A DNA stretch of 64,000 nucleotides from Kitasatospora gansuensis. Lineage in GTDB: Bacteria > Actinomycetota > Actinomycetes > Streptomycetales > Streptomycetaceae. The position numbers and the translations under genes are program-made. The stretch covers positions 4,154,001 through 4,218,000 of the forward strand of contig NZ_JACHJR010000001.1 in the NCBI RefSeq assembly GCF_014203705.1, written 5' to 3'. The notes beneath the pieces were generated by a model that did not search any database, was not told the DNA's origin, and saw only the letters and a program-made list of their open reading frames with translations. Shown in pieces: positions 8,637 to 17,238 of the stretch (positions are counted from its first letter, which is position 1; each line of letters opens with the position of its first letter).

Positions 8637-9539
8637 CTACTCGCTGATCAGCCCGGCCCGCAGCTGGGTCAGCGTCTTGGTGAGCAGCCGGGAGACGTGC
8701 ATCTGCGAGATGCCGATCTCCTCGCCGATCTGGGACTGCGTCAGATTCCCGAAGAACCGCAGCATGATGATCCGCCGCTCGCGCGGCGGCAGCTTGGCCA
8801 GCAGCGGCTTCAGCGACTCGCGGTACTCGACGCCCTCCAGCGCCAGGTCCTCGTAGCCGAGCCGGTCGGCCAGCGGGCCGTCACCGTCCTCCTCGCCGGG
8901 GGTGGAGTCCAGCGAGCTGGCGGTGTACGCGTTGCCGACCGCCAGGCCCTCCACCACGTCCTCCTCGGTGACGCCGAGGAAGACCGCCAGCTCGGCGACG
9001 GTGGGGGAGCGGTCGAGCTTCTGGGACAGCTCGTCGCCGGCCTTGGTGAGCGCCAGCCGCAGCTCCTGCAGCCGCCGCGGCACCCGGACCGACCAGCTGG
9101 TGTCCCGGAAGAAGCGCTTGATCTCGCCGACCACGGTGGGCATCGCGAAGGTCGGGAACTCCACCCCGCGCTCCGGGTCGAACCGGTCGATCGCCTTGAT
9201 CAGGCCGATCGTGCCGACCTGGACGATGTCCTCCATCGGCTCGTTCCGGCTGCGGAAGCGCGCGGAGGCGTACCGGACCAGCGGCAGGTTGAGCTCGATC
9301 AGGGTGTCGCGGACGTACGTGTGCTCGACGCTGCCCGGCTCCAGCGCGGCCAGCCGCTGGAACAGCGAACGCGACAGCGTCCTGGTGTCCAGCGTGCGGT
9401 CCACGGTGAGGAACGGCGAAGCCGTCTGCTGTGCCGGGATCTGCGGCCCCGTCACCTGGTGCCCCGTCACCTGCTCAGCCACCGGCGCGAGGGCCGTCGT
9501 CATACCGTGGCCCTCCGCACTGCCCAGCTCTCCGGACAT
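8637..9539 (-). CDS. SigB/F-family RNA polymerase sigma factor (probable sigN counterpart)
   Basis: 300 aa from ATG 9539, with AGGGGG upstream; a GTG at 9548 is an alternative. Region 2 reads NLPLVRYASARFRSRNEPMEDIVQVGTIG and then IDRFDPERGVEFPTFA. Region 3 has SWSVRVPRRLQEL, and region 4 ends in LTQSQIGEEIGISQMHVSRLL with its helix-turn-helix. This group (SigB, F, G, L, M, N of Streptomyces) directs stress and developmental promoters and is usually held by anti-sigma/anti-anti-sigma partners, none of which is adjacent. Position beside the SigF-like gene and tadA-upp suggests the S. coelicolor SigN counterpart, an inference from remembered gene order. Confidence 0.88.
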   Translation of the reverse strand: MSGELGSAEGHGMTTALAPVAEQVTGHQVTGPQIPAQQTASPFLTVDRTLDTRTLSRSLFQRLAALEPGSVEHTYVRDTLIELNLPLVRYASARFRSRNEPMEDIVQVGTIGLIKAIDRFDPERGVEFPTFAMPTVVGEIKRFFRDTSWSVRVPRRLQELRLALTKAGDELSQKLDRSPTVAELAVFLGVTEEDVVEGLAVGNAYTASSLDSTPGEEDGDGPLADRLGYEDLALEGVEYRESLKPLLAKLPPRERRIIMLRFFGNLTQSQIGEEIGISQMHVSRLLTKTLTQLRAGLISE

Positions 9540-9692
9540 GCTCCCCACCCCCTCGTGACTGACTGTTCAACGGGTATCACCCAGTGACAGTTCCCGGAGC
9601 CGGACGACCCCTCCAGCTCAATACCGGACCACGCGCCCCGGCAAACCCGAACGTCGCAAGATGTCACTCAGCGGTAACGCGCAGCGAGGACC

Positions 9693-10580
9693 CTACTCCT
9701 CCCAGGAGTTCCCGGTCCGTAGTCTGGTCAGGATTCTGGACAGTAGCCGGGACACGTGCATCTGCGACATGCCCAACTCGGTGCTGATCTGGGACTGTGT
9801 CAGGTTCGCGAAGAACCGCAGCATGATGATCCGCCGCTCCCGCTCGGGCAGTTGCACCAGCAGGTGCCTGACCATGTCCCGGTGCTCCACGTCGGCGAGC
9901 GCCGAGTCCTCGTAGCCGAGCCGGTCCAGCAGGGCGAGCCCGCCCTCGTGCTCCTGGGCGGCTTCCAGCGAGGCCGCGTTGTACGCCCGGCCGGCCGCCA
10001 GACAGGCCCGGACGTCCTCCTCCGGGATGCGCAGGTTGGCCGCGATCTCCGGCACCTTGGGCGAGCGGCCGTGAGTGATCGTCAGCTCCTCCATGGCGCC
10101 GCTGACCTGGACCCAGAGCTCCTGGAGCCGGCGCGGTACGTGCATGGTGCGGACGTTGTCCCGGAAGTACCGCTTGATCTCGCCGAGGATGGTCGGCAGC
10201 GCGTAGGTCGGGAACTGCACGCCCCGGGTCGGGTCGAACCGGTCGATCGCGTTGATCAGGCCGATCGTGCCGACCTGGACGATGTCCTCCATCGGCTCGT
10301 TCCGGCTGCGGAACCGGGTCGCGGCGTAGCGCACCAGCGGAATGTTCGCCTCGATCAGCGCCGCCCGCACCCGCTCGCGCTCCGGCGCACCCGGTGGCAG
10401 CTCGGCCAGCCGCTCGAACAGCACCCTGGTCAGCGTCCGGACGTCCACCGAACTCCGGGCGCCCGGCGGACGCTCCCTCAACTCCACCAGCGGGTCGACC
10501 TGCTGAGCCTCTTCGGGCTCCTTGGGCACGGTCTCCTCGCCGGTCTCCGGCGCGCTGCTGCCCTGTGTCTGCACGGACAC
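9693..10580 (-). CDS. sigF: SigB/F-family RNA polymerase sigma factor, SigF-like
   Basis: 295 aa from GTG 10580 with GGGAGGGG about 8 bp before it; the reading frame is open upstream to 10700 but without a better site. Region 2 (NIPLVRYAATRFRSRNEPMEDIVQVGTIG), region 3 (VRTMHVPRRLQEL) and region 4 (NLTQSQISTELGMSQMHVSRLL) are complete. It closely resembles its neighbour at 8637-9539, so the pair looks like an old tandem duplication. The 153-bp gap leaves room for separate promoters. S. coelicolor SigF controls late spore maturation. The symbol rests on the order sigN-sigF-tadA-upp as I remember it, so treat it as probable. Confidence 0.78.
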   Translation of the reverse strand: MSVQTQGSSAPETGEETVPKEPEEAQQVDPLVELRERPPGARSSVDVRTLTRVLFERLAELPPGAPERERVRAALIEANIPLVRYAATRFRSRNEPMEDIVQVGTIGLINAIDRFDPTRGVQFPTYALPTILGEIKRYFRDNVRTMHVPRRLQELWVQVSGAMEELTITHGRSPKVPEIAANLRIPEEDVRACLAAGRAYNAASLEAAQEHEGGLALLDRLGYEDSALADVEHRDMVRHLLVQLPERERRIIMLRFFANLTQSQISTELGMSQMHVSRLLSRILTRLRTGNSWEE

Positions 10581-10754
10581 GTCACCCCTCCCTAGTCCCT
10601 GCGAATCCGACCCACCGGCTGTGGTCCGCGCTCGCTCATCACCTCGCCAGGTTCCGGCAAAACCGGTCATAGCATCACAAGTCGTGCACATCGCGGGCAA
10701 GCACCGGCGGTAGGCGTGTTGGCGGATTGTCGGGAGAGCTGCCGGGCACGCGAA

Positions 10755-10785
10755 GGCCCCCCGGCGTCCTGCATGCCAGGGGGCC
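10755..10785 (-). terminator. hairpin downstream of the Dabb gene
   Basis: GGCCCCC (10755-10761) pairs with GGGGGCC (10779-10785). It lies about 40 bp beyond the stop of the leftward gene ending at 10824, and upstream of the sigF-like gene. Confidence 0.6.
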
Positions 10786-10823
10786 CAACGGTGCTATGGG
10801 TACGATCGTTCAGCTTTGGACGA

Positions 10824-11117
10824 TCAGACCTCGATGTCGGCGATCACCCAGGTGGCGAACTCACGCCACTGTCCGGCGGCAGCCTGATGGGCCGGGTGGC
10901 CGATGTACGCGGCCAGCGCCTCGCGGTCCTCCACCTTGCTGTTGATCGCGTAGTCGTACGCGATGTCCCGCTCGGTGGTGTTCCAGCCGCACTCCCACTC
11001 GCGCAGCTCGGGGATCACACCGCCGAGCTCGTCGAACGCCTTGGCGCCCGCGAGCGCCCTCGGGTCGTCCTTCGCTACGCCGTCGTTGAGCTTGAACAGG
11101 ACCAGGTGCCGGATCAC
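10824..11117 (-). CDS. Dabb-family (stress-responsive alpha/beta barrel) protein
   Basis: 97 aa beginning MIRHLVLFKLNDGV, the standard opening of Dabb domains, with INSKVEDREAL and AYIGHPAHQAA in the middle and WVIADIEV at the end. Dabb proteins are small ferredoxin-like dimers. Some are polyketide or olivetolic acid cyclases, but most actinomycete members have no known reaction. Single-gene unit with a terminator downstream. Conserved position next to sigma-factor genes is noted, but no functional link is visible. Confidence 0.8.
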   Translation of the reverse strand: MIRHLVLFKLNDGVAKDDPRALAGAKAFDELGGVIPELREWECGWNTTERDIAYDYAINSKVEDREALAAYIGHPAHQAAAGQWREFATWVIADIEV

Positions 11118-11187
11118 GCTGCCGCTCCTAGCGGGGGGTGAGGGTGTACTGCTCGAACCCGCCCACCGTAGCCCGGGACATCCCCGG

Positions 11188-11352
11188 TCAGCTCACCAGT
11201 CCGGTCATGAACGTCCCGACCGCCTTGGCCGCGTCCGAGATCCCGACGAACCCCGACTGGACCAACTCGGCAGCCCTGGTCGGGGAAGTGATGACCGTGT
11301 AGATCACGAAGATCAGCAGCATCCACATGCCGATCCTCTTCGCCTGTGCCAC
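11188..11352 (-). CDS. 54-aa single-helix membrane protein
   Basis: Starts at GTG 11352 (VAQAKRIGMWMLLIFVIYTV) and stops at TGA 11188. One membrane helix occupies roughly residues 7-22. The rest is a short amphipathic tail (ELVQSGFVGISDAAKAV). Codon bias and the clean end support a real small gene, which also fills the space between the Dabb gene and the tRNA region. Function unknown. Confidence 0.6.
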   Translation of the reverse strand: MAQAKRIGMWMLLIFVIYTVITSPTRAAELVQSGFVGISDAAKAVGTFMTGLVS

Positions 11353-11799
11353 CCGAACCGCCCGCCTCCCGATCGCCGCACCACCTGCCCCGCAGCTTAT
11401 CCACCGGACGGCCCATCAGGTGAGGCCCCCGTTCACTCCCCGGGACGAAGGTCCCCGCAAGAGGGGCCCTTCTCCGGATGCCCGCCCCAATCCCGTCCCG
11501 CAGGATGGAACACGTACCGAGGGATCTGGCAGGAATCCACGGTACGTGGACCGGAGCTCCCCGCTGTGGGACCGGGCGTCGTGACTTCCCCCCGACACGA
11601 CCCCGGTTGTGGGACTCCGCCGGGGCAGCCGTCCGTCCCCCCGGGACGGCTGCCCCCTCCAAACCCGAAGCAGGCCCCGCACTCCCCGGGCAACGCCCCG
11701 AGTGCGGGGCCTGCTCCGTTTCACGACGCCGTCCGCCGTCCGCTGCGTCCGGGCAACGCGAAGGGCCCCGATCCGGTGGATCGGGGCCCTTCGTCGAGC
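11353..11799. other. non-coding stretch with three strong hairpins
   Basis: No convincing gene lies between the small membrane protein and tRNA-Ser. Perfect hairpins occur at 11622-11656 (13-bp arms), 11670-11714 (15-bp arms) and 11761-11791 (14-bp arms), with a weaker one near 11452-11477. The rightmost is the tRNA terminator. The others lie where a short leftward transcript could run. Confidence 0.5.
11761..11791 (-). terminator. terminator of tRNA-Ser
   Basis: AAGGGCCCCGATCC and its exact complement are separated by a 3-nt loop. The hairpin begins 9 bp after the CCA end of the leftward tRNA gene. Confidence 0.75.
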
Positions 11800-11889
11800 T
11801 GGCGGTAGCGGTGGGATTCGAACCCACGGTGAAGTTGCCCCCACACACGCTTTCGAGGCGTGCTCCTTTGGCCGCTCGGACACGCTACC
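11800..11889 (-). tRNA. tRNA-Ser(CGA)
   Basis: On the minus strand, acceptor GGTAGCG pairs with CGCTACC, followed by discriminator G and an encoded CCA. The anticodon loop is CTCGAAA, giving anticodon CGA. A long variable arm typical of serine tRNA lies between the anticodon stem and the T arm (GGGTTCGAATCCC). Reads UCG codons. It lies 44 bp beyond the end of tadA in the same direction. Confidence 0.93.
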
Positions 11890-11933
11890 GAGACGAGACT
11901 CTACCGGACGGGGTGGGTGGGGACGAAATCAGT

Positions 11934-12431
11934 TCAGCGGTGGGCGTCGAAGAAGGTGCGGAGCTGGTCGGCGCAGGGGGTGGCGAGGACGCCGTGGATG
12001 ACCTCGGGGCGGTGGTTGAGGCGGGGGTCGCGGAGGACGTCGAGGAGGGAGCCCGCCGCGCCGGCCTTGTCGTCGTAGGCGCCGTAGACGACCCGGCCGA
12101 CCCGGGCGAGGACGATGGCGCCGGCGCACATGGTGCAGGGCTCGAGGGTGACCACCAGGGTGCAGCCGGCCAGGCGCCATTCGCCGAGGGCGGCGGCGGC
12201 CTGGCGGATGGCGACCACCTCGGCGTGCGCGGTGGGGTCGCCGACGGCCTCGCGCTCGTTGTGGCCGCGGCCGATGACCGTCCCGTCGGGGCCGAAGACG
12301 AGCGCCCCGACCGGTACGTCGCCGGTGGCGGTGGCGAGTGCGGCCTCGTCGATGGCGAGGCGCATCGCGTCCGTCCAGCGGTCGCGTACCGGGTCGGGGC
12401 GTACGGGGGCCGGGAGCGGGGCGATCTGCAT
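11934..12431 (-). CDS. tadA: tRNA-specific adenosine deaminase TadA
   Basis: 165 aa from ATG 12431. The zinc deaminase motifs are complete: HAEVVAI supplies the His ligand and proton-shuttling Glu, and PCTMCAGAI supplies two Cys ligands. DVPVGALV and NEREAVGDPTAH are typical of TadA. The enzyme converts A34 to inosine in tRNA-Arg(ACG), allowing one tRNA to read CGU, CGC and CGA. It follows the tadA-associated gene after 29 bp and forms an operon with it. Confidence 0.94.
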   Translation of the reverse strand: MQIAPLPAPVRPDPVRDRWTDAMRLAIDEAALATATGDVPVGALVFGPDGTVIGRGHNEREAVGDPTAHAEVVAIRQAAAALGEWRLAGCTLVVTLEPCTMCAGAIVLARVGRVVYGAYDDKAGAAGSLLDVLRDPRLNHRPEVIHGVLATPCADQLRTFFDAHR

Positions 12432-12460
12432 GGGACCAGTGTCGGGCACCGCGGGACCGG

Positions 12461-13024
12461 CTAGCGCACCGCCTCCAGCACCTCGCCGCAGCCGATCGCG
12501 TCGGCGATCTCGGAGAGGGCGTCGCCGGGCATCGCGCCTTCGCCGCTGAGGTCGAGCAGCCCCTCGGCGGGCAGGCCGAACTCGATCAGCAGCTCCGGGT
12601 CGCCCAGCGGCCCGACCGGGACGCCGCCCGGACCGGTGGCGCCGGCCGCCTCGTCCTCGTCGTCGTCCTCGGCGTTCTGGTCCGCGTCCTCGTCGTCGAG
12701 GTCGGTGACCAGGCTGTCGAGGTCGTCGAAGTCGGCGTCGCCGACCCGGTCGAGCAGTTCGTCGGTGAGGATCGAGCCGTAGGAGCTGCGCGCGGCAGCG
12801 GCTCCGTCGGAGACGAAGATCCGCGGATCCTCCTCGCCGTCCACCCGGAGGACGGCGAACCAGGCGTCCTCCTGTTCGATGAAGACCAGGACGCTCTCGT
12901 CGTCCTGGGCCGCCTCCCGGGCCAGGTCGGCCAGGTCGGCAAGGGTCTCGACGTTGTCCAGCTCTGTCTCGCTCACATCCCACGCGCCGTCGGTGCGAGC
13001 AAGCACTGCAGCGAAGTACGCCAC
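12461..13024 (-). CDS. TadA-associated acidic protein
   Basis: 187 aa if started at GTG 13024, which has GGGAGAG six bases upstream; a TTG at 13039 would add five residues. The protein opens VAYFAAVLARTDGAWDV and contains WFAVLRVDGEEDPRIFVSD. A very acidic Asp/Glu stretch (about residues 110-130) follows. The C-terminal half includes PGDALSEIADAIGCGEVLEAV. This matches the actinobacterial family found next to tadA and named for that position. Biochemical role unknown. Operon with tadA supports a role in tRNA editing or its control. Confidence 0.83.
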   Translation of the reverse strand: MAYFAAVLARTDGAWDVSETELDNVETLADLADLAREAAQDDESVLVFIEQEDAWFAVLRVDGEEDPRIFVSDGAAAARSSYGSILTDELLDRVGDADFDDLDSLVTDLDDEDADQNAEDDDEDEAAGATGPGGVPVGPLGDPELLIEFGLPAEGLLDLSGEGAMPGDALSEIADAIGCGEVLEAVR

Positions 13025-13221
13025 CAGGGACTCTCCCAAGATTGGTCTCGGCTGTAGGCGATCTCGGGCGAACGCGGTCTGGCCGCCCCCGCGCCAGAGG
13101 CGGCCCGCTGTTCGGACCGTCCCTCCGGCATCGTGACAGAAAGCCGGGCCCCGCGGGGAGTGTTCGGCAGCGCGTCTTCGCAGGTCGTGTCGGAAGAGGA
13201 CGCTGGATGGCCGACGCGCCG

Positions 13222-13425
13222 TCAGATTCGGAAGGTTCGCATCCGGAGTGCCTCGCGCATCCGGCGCTCCTTGGTGCGCCGGGGCTGCACCCTGGCCCGC
13301 AACTCCCGGGCCTCGGCCAGCTCACGGAGGAAGCGGGCGCGCCGTCGGCGGCGTTCCGCTTCGGTCTCGGGTGGGGCCTCGGGCTGCTCTGTCGAGCCGG
13401 GCCCGGCGTGCGGGGTGCTCTTCAT
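13222..13425 (-). CDS. 67-aa basic, coiled actinobacterial protein
   Basis: MKSTPHAGPGSTEQ, then an Arg/Glu-rich helix (RRRRARFLRELAEARELR) and RRTKERRMREALRMRTFRI at the end. Strong charge patterning suggests a single long helix or coiled coil that could bind nucleic acid. I recognise the ending MRMRTF as conserved among streptomycete small proteins near upp, but no function is known. The stop codon lies in the copy of the palindrome half-site at 13209-13227. Confidence 0.6.
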   Translation of the reverse strand: MKSTPHAGPGSTEQPEAPPETEAERRRRRARFLRELAEARELRARVQPRRTKERRMREALRMRTFRI

Positions 13426-13597
13426 ACCGTCCGACTTTCCCAGAACTGTCCGGTAAATACCACAGGAGATGAGGAGGTATCGGGATTACCGCCGCGCGCC
13501 GGGGAGAAGGGGTGGTGAAGACGTGCAGGGCCCCCACCGGGCGCTGGGCGGGCCTGGCAGGTCGTACATGTGTCTCGTTGACCGTTATGGTCGGAGC

Positions 13598-14233
13598 ATG
13601 CGTCTCCATGTCGTCGACCACCCGCTGGTGGCCCACAAGCTCTCCACCCTGCGCGACGAGCGCACCGACTCGCCGACCTTCCGTCGGCTGACCGACGAGC
13701 TGGTCACTCTCCTCGCGTACGAGGCCACCCGGGACGTCCGGACCGAGCAGGTGGAGGTCACCACCCCGGTCGCGGTCACCACCGGCACCCGGCTGAGCTA
13801 CCCGCGCCCGCTGGTGGTGCCGATCCTGCGCGCCGGGCTCGGCATGCTGGACGGCATGACCCGGCTGCTGCCGACCGCCGAGGTCGGCTTCCTGGGCATG
13901 GTGCGGAACGAGGAGACCCTGGAGGCGTCCACCTACGCCACCCGGATGCCGGACGACCTCTCGGGCCGTCAGGTGTACGTGCTGGACCCGATGCTGGCCA
14001 CCGGCGGCACGCTGGTCGCGGCGATCCGGATGCTGATCGAGCGCGGCGCCACCGACGTCATGGCCGTGGTGCTGCTGGCCGCGCCGGAGGGCGTCGCGGT
14101 GATGGAGCGCGAGCTGGCCGGGCTGCCGGTCACCGTGGTCACCGCCGCCGTGGACGAGCGGCTGAACGAGAACGGCTACATCGTGCCGGGCCTGGGCGAC
14201 GCGGGCGACCGCCTGTACGGCACCGCCGGCTGA
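13598..14233 (+). CDS. upp: uracil phosphoribosyltransferase
   Basis: 211 aa from ATG 13598 with GGAG upstream. The PRPP-binding loop is YVLDPMLATGGTLVAAI, and the uracil-binding end reads DERLNENGYIVPGLGDAGDR. LRAGLGMLDG is also characteristic. The enzyme makes UMP from uracil and PRPP in pyrimidine salvage. Alone on this strand between tadA (divergent) and the LytR_C gene (convergent), with a strong terminator at 14248-14288. Confidence 0.95.
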   Translation: MRLHVVDHPLVAHKLSTLRDERTDSPTFRRLTDELVTLLAYEATRDVRTEQVEVTTPVAVTTGTRLSYPRPLVVPILRAGLGMLDGMTRLLPTAEVGFLGMVRNEETLEASTYATRMPDDLSGRQVYVLDPMLATGGTLVAAIRMLIERGATDVMAVVLLAAPEGVAVMERELAGLPVTVVTAAVDERLNENGYIVPGLGDAGDRLYGTAG

Positions 14234-14247
14234 CCGAACGGACACCA

Positions 14248-14288
14248 CGAAGGGCCCCACCTCCGCACTCGGGAGGTGGGGCCCTTCG
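14248..14288. terminator. bidirectional terminator between upp and the LytR_C gene
   Basis: 17-bp perfect arms (CGAAGGGCCCCACCTCC and its complement) around a 7-nt loop. Located between two convergent stops. Confidence 0.8.
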
Positions 14289-14311
14289 TCGTACGGACCG
14301 GGCGGGGCGGG

Positions 14312-14989
14312 TCAGCAGCTGCCGGGCACCGGGGAGGGCGTCGGCGACGGCTTGGTGGCGACGGCCAGTGCGGCCGCGGCCTGGGTCGGGTCGAGCAGCG
14401 CCGTGAAGGCGTCGCCGACCACCACGTCGACCGAGGGGTCGACCCGGGTGTCGGCCGACTTGGTGGCGCCGGTGACCTGGGCGGCGAGCAGGGTGGCGCC
14501 GCCGAGACCGGCCGGGCCGCTGATCACCTGGATGGTGGTGGTGGGCAGCTTCTCGACGGTGGCCGGCGCGTTGCCGACCTTGCCGATGGTGAAGCCGCGC
14601 TTCTTGAACTCCTCGGCGGTCCGCGCGGCCAGGCCGGACTTGGCCGTGGCGTTGTAGATGTTCACCGTGACGGCGGCCGGCTGCGGTACGGCGGTGCTGC
14701 TCGGCACTGCCGAGGGCGCACCGGGTGCGGCGTCCGGCGCGGCCAGCGGCTTGCCGGAGACGGCCGAGCTCGGGGAGGCGCAGGCCTGGGCGGTACCGCT
14801 CCGGTTCTTGCCGGAGAAGATGTCCACCAACTGCACTCCGCCGAGGCCGATCAGGGCGAGGGCGAGCAGCGAGCCGATCAGGGCGAGGACCTTACGGCTC
14901 CTGCGGGGCGGGCGTCCAAGGCGGGGGTAGGAGTTACCGGTGATCCGGTACTGCTTCCCCTTCAGTCCCTGGGGAGTCAACATGCTCAC
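14312..14989 (-). CDS. membrane-anchored LytR C-terminal domain protein
   Basis: 225 aa from GTG 14989 (GGGGGAG upstream); ATG 14983 is an alternative. A short cytoplasmic N-terminus with GRPPRRSRK precedes one membrane helix (VLALIGSLLALALIGLGGV). An Ala/Pro/Ser linker follows, then a LytR_C domain (VTVNIYNATAKSGLAARTAEEFKKRGF through VDVVVGDAF). LytR_C domains occur at the end of LCP wall-polymer ligases and in stand-alone anchored proteins like this one. The catalytic LCP domain is absent. Likely an envelope protein acting outside the membrane. Confidence 0.83.
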   Translation of the reverse strand: MSMLTPQGLKGKQYRITGNSYPRLGRPPRRSRKVLALIGSLLALALIGLGGVQLVDIFSGKNRSGTAQACASPSSAVSGKPLAAPDAAPGAPSAVPSSTAVPQPAAVTVNIYNATAKSGLAARTAEEFKKRGFTIGKVGNAPATVEKLPTTTIQVISGPAGLGGATLLAAQVTGATKSADTRVDPSVDVVVGDAFTALLDPTQAAAALAVATKPSPTPSPVPGSC

Positions 14990-15221
14990 GGGTCGGTCTC
15001 CCCCTCGTGCCAGGGCAAGGCTCGGTGACGGGTGCGGCCGGGAGGGCGGAGCGCCGGATACTTTTCGGCCGTACTCAGCAGATTAGTGCCACTCCGGGTG
15101 CGAAGGTACTAAATGATCATCATCTGGAGTACGCGGGCACTCGAAAGGATGTACCGGCCCCCGAACGGCTGCGCGGAGGGGTGACGGCAGGTCAGCGGGT
15201 GACGACCGGTCAGCAGGCGGG

Positions 15222-15533
15222 TCAGGAGACCGGCGGGTAGTCCATCTCCAGCACCCGGGCGTGCAGCACCTGCCGCTGCTGGAGCGCGGCCCGCACCGCG
15301 CGGTGCAGTCCGTCCTCCAGGTAGAGGTCGCCGTGCCACTTCACCACGTGGGCGAAGAGGTCCCCGTAGAAGGTGGAGTCCTCGGCCAGCAGGGTCTCCA
15401 GGTCGAGTTGCCCCTTGGTGGTCACCAGCTGGTCCAGCCGCACCGGGCGCGGCGCTACGTCCGCCCACTGGCGGGTGCTGGTCCGGCCGTGATCCGGGTA
15501 CGGCCGTCCGTTGCCGATGCGCTTGAAGATCAC
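15222..15533 (-). CDS. conserved actinobacterial protein, function unknown
   Basis: 103 aa beginning MIFKRIGNGRPYPDHGR and containing VRLDQLVTTKGQLDLETLL and FYGDLFAHVVKWHGDLYLED, ending HARVLEMDYPPVS. The family is conserved in streptomycetes at this position. I recall such proteins being auto-labelled VapB-like antitoxin, but no PIN toxin is adjacent and nothing visible supports that role. DGLHRAVRAALQQRQ resembles a ParB/Srx-type fold only weakly. Confidence 0.7.
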   Translation of the reverse strand: MIFKRIGNGRPYPDHGRTSTRQWADVAPRPVRLDQLVTTKGQLDLETLLAEDSTFYGDLFAHVVKWHGDLYLEDGLHRAVRAALQQRQVLHARVLEMDYPPVS

Positions 15534-15681
15534 ACGGAAAGCCTACCGTCACGCCGCCCCGAGGCACAGCAAGCGCGGCCCGGCCTGCGTTCGGAGATTC
15601 ATAGGGATTACATAGGAAGTGTCCCCATTTGTGGGGTAACAGTTCTGACGATGCCTCCGAACCGAGCGGGAGTCCGCCCAG

Positions 15682-17238
15682 ATGACCACCCAGGAATTGC
15701 CCTCCGCCGTCCGGGACATCGCGGCCGGGTACGCCTTCACCGGCCCCGCGCTGGAACTCGGGGCGGTGCTGCTGGACGGCGCCGCGTACCCCGGGGCGCA
15801 GGTCCGGATCCCGCTCGGTGTGCTCAACCGGCACGGGCTGGTGGCCGGCGCGACCGGCACCGGAAAGACCAAGACCCTGCAGCTGATGGCCGAACAGCTC
15901 TCGGCCCAGGGCGTGCCGGTCTTCCTGGCCGACGTCAAGGGCGACGTCTCCGGCATCTCCGCCCCGGGCGCCGCCAACGACCGGGTGAAGGCCCGGGCCG
16001 GGGAGGTCGGGCAGGAGTGGCAGGGCCAGGGCTTCCCGACCGAGTTCTACGCCCTCGGCGGCCTCGGCAACGGCATCCCGCTGCGGGCCACCGTGACCAG
16101 CTTCGGTCCGCTGCTGCTCGCCAAGGTGCTGGAGCTGAACGAGACTCAGGAGTCCTCGCTCGGCCTGATCTTCCACTTCGCCGACAAGAACGGCCTGGAG
16201 CTGTACGACCTCAAGGACCTCTCGGCGGTGATCTCCTTCCTCACCTCCCCGGAGGGAAAGGAGCAGCTCAAGGGCATCGGCGGGCTGTCGTCGGCGACCG
16301 CCGGGGTGATCCTGCGTTCGCTGACGGTGCTGGAGAACGAGGGGGCCGGGGCGTTCTTCGGCGAGCCGGAGTTCGACACCGCGGAGCTGTTGCGGACCGC
16401 GCCGGACGGGCGGGGCGTGGTCTCGGTGCTGGAGCTCCCGGCGGTGCAGGACCGGCCCCGGCTGTTCTCCACCTTCCTGATGTGGCTGCTGGCCGACCTC
16501 TACCAGGAGCTGCCCGAGGTCGGGGACCTGGACCGGCCGAAGCTGGTGTTCTTCTTCGACGAGGCGCACCTGCTCTTCAAGGGCGCCTCGAAGGGCTTCC
16601 TGGAGGCGATCACCCAGACCGTCCGGCTGATCCGCAGCAAGGCGGTCGGGATCTTCTTCGTCACCCAGACCCCGAAGGACGTCCCGGCGGACGTGCTGGC
16701 GCAGCTCGGCAACCGGGTCCAGCACGCGCTGCGGGCCTTCACCCCGGACGACGCCAAGGCGTTGAAGGCGACCGTCTCCACCTTCCCGAGGTCCACGTAC
16801 GACCTGACCGAGGTGCTCACCCAGCTGGGGACGGGCGAGGCCGTGGTGACGGTGCTGTCGGAGAAGGGCGCGCCGACGCCGGTGGCGGCGACCCGGCTGC
16901 GGGCGCCGCAGTCGCTGATGGGGCCGGTGGAGGAGGGGGTGCTGCGGGCGGCGGTGGACGCCTCTCCGCTGACGGCGCGTTACCGCGACGCGATCGACCG
17001 GGAGTCGGCGTACGAGAAGCTCGCGGCGCGGCCGGAGCCGGCGCCCTCGGCGGCGCAGCCGGAGCCGGTGCCGGAGCCGCAGCCGGTGCCCGCGCCGAAG
17101 CCCGCTGAGGAGGGTGGTGGGCTGCTCGGTTCGCTGCTGAGCAACCCGATGCTGAAGTCCTTCGCCCGGTCGGCCGGGACGCAGCTGGGCCGGGAGATCT
17201 CGCGGAGCCTGTTCGGGACGTCCCGGAGGCGCCGTTAG
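15682..17238 (+). CDS. HerA-like/DUF853 ATPase
   Basis: 518 aa. Walker A GATGTGKTKT lies near residue 60, and Walker B LVFFFDEAHLLF near 295. VTQTPKDVPADVLAQLGNRVQHALRAFTP is the signature of the DUF853 branch of HerA/FtsK ATPases. The C-terminus is a Pro/Glu/Ala linker and a helical tail ending FGTSRRRR. These hexameric motors are thought to act on DNA or proteins. The cellular role of DUF853 proteins is unsettled. The stop overlaps the convergent downstream gene by 4 bp. Confidence 0.88.
   Translation: MTTQELPSAVRDIAAGYAFTGPALELGAVLLDGAAYPGAQVRIPLGVLNRHGLVAGATGTGKTKTLQLMAEQLSAQGVPVFLADVKGDVSGISAPGAANDRVKARAGEVGQEWQGQGFPTEFYALGGLGNGIPLRATVTSFGPLLLAKVLELNETQESSLGLIFHFADKNGLELYDLKDLSAVISFLTSPEGKEQLKGIGGLSSATAGVILRSLTVLENEGAGAFFGEPEFDTAELLRTAPDGRGVVSVLELPAVQDRPRLFSTFLMWLLADLYQELPEVGDLDRPKLVFFFDEAHLLFKGASKGFLEAITQTVRLIRSKAVGIFFVTQTPKDVPADVLAQLGNRVQHALRAFTPDDAKALKATVSTFPRSTYDLTEVLTQLGTGEAVVTVLSEKGAPTPVAATRLRAPQSLMGPVEEGVLRAAVDASPLTARYRDAIDRESAYEKLAARPEPAPSAAQPEPVPEPQPVPAPKPAEEGGGLLGSLLSNPMLKSFARSAGTQLGREISRSLFGTSRRRR

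Noticed and set aside
11433..11693. 86-aa minus-strand open frame
   Set aside because: It overlaps two perfect hairpins, has no ribosome site and no family-like pattern.
11934..13325. 463-aa extension of TadA
   Set aside because: TadA has a normal start at 12431; the extension is a shadow of the tadA-associated gene.
15222..15533. VapB-type antitoxin call for the 103-aa conserved protein
   Set aside because: No adjacent PIN toxin and no DNA-binding motif; kept as unknown function.
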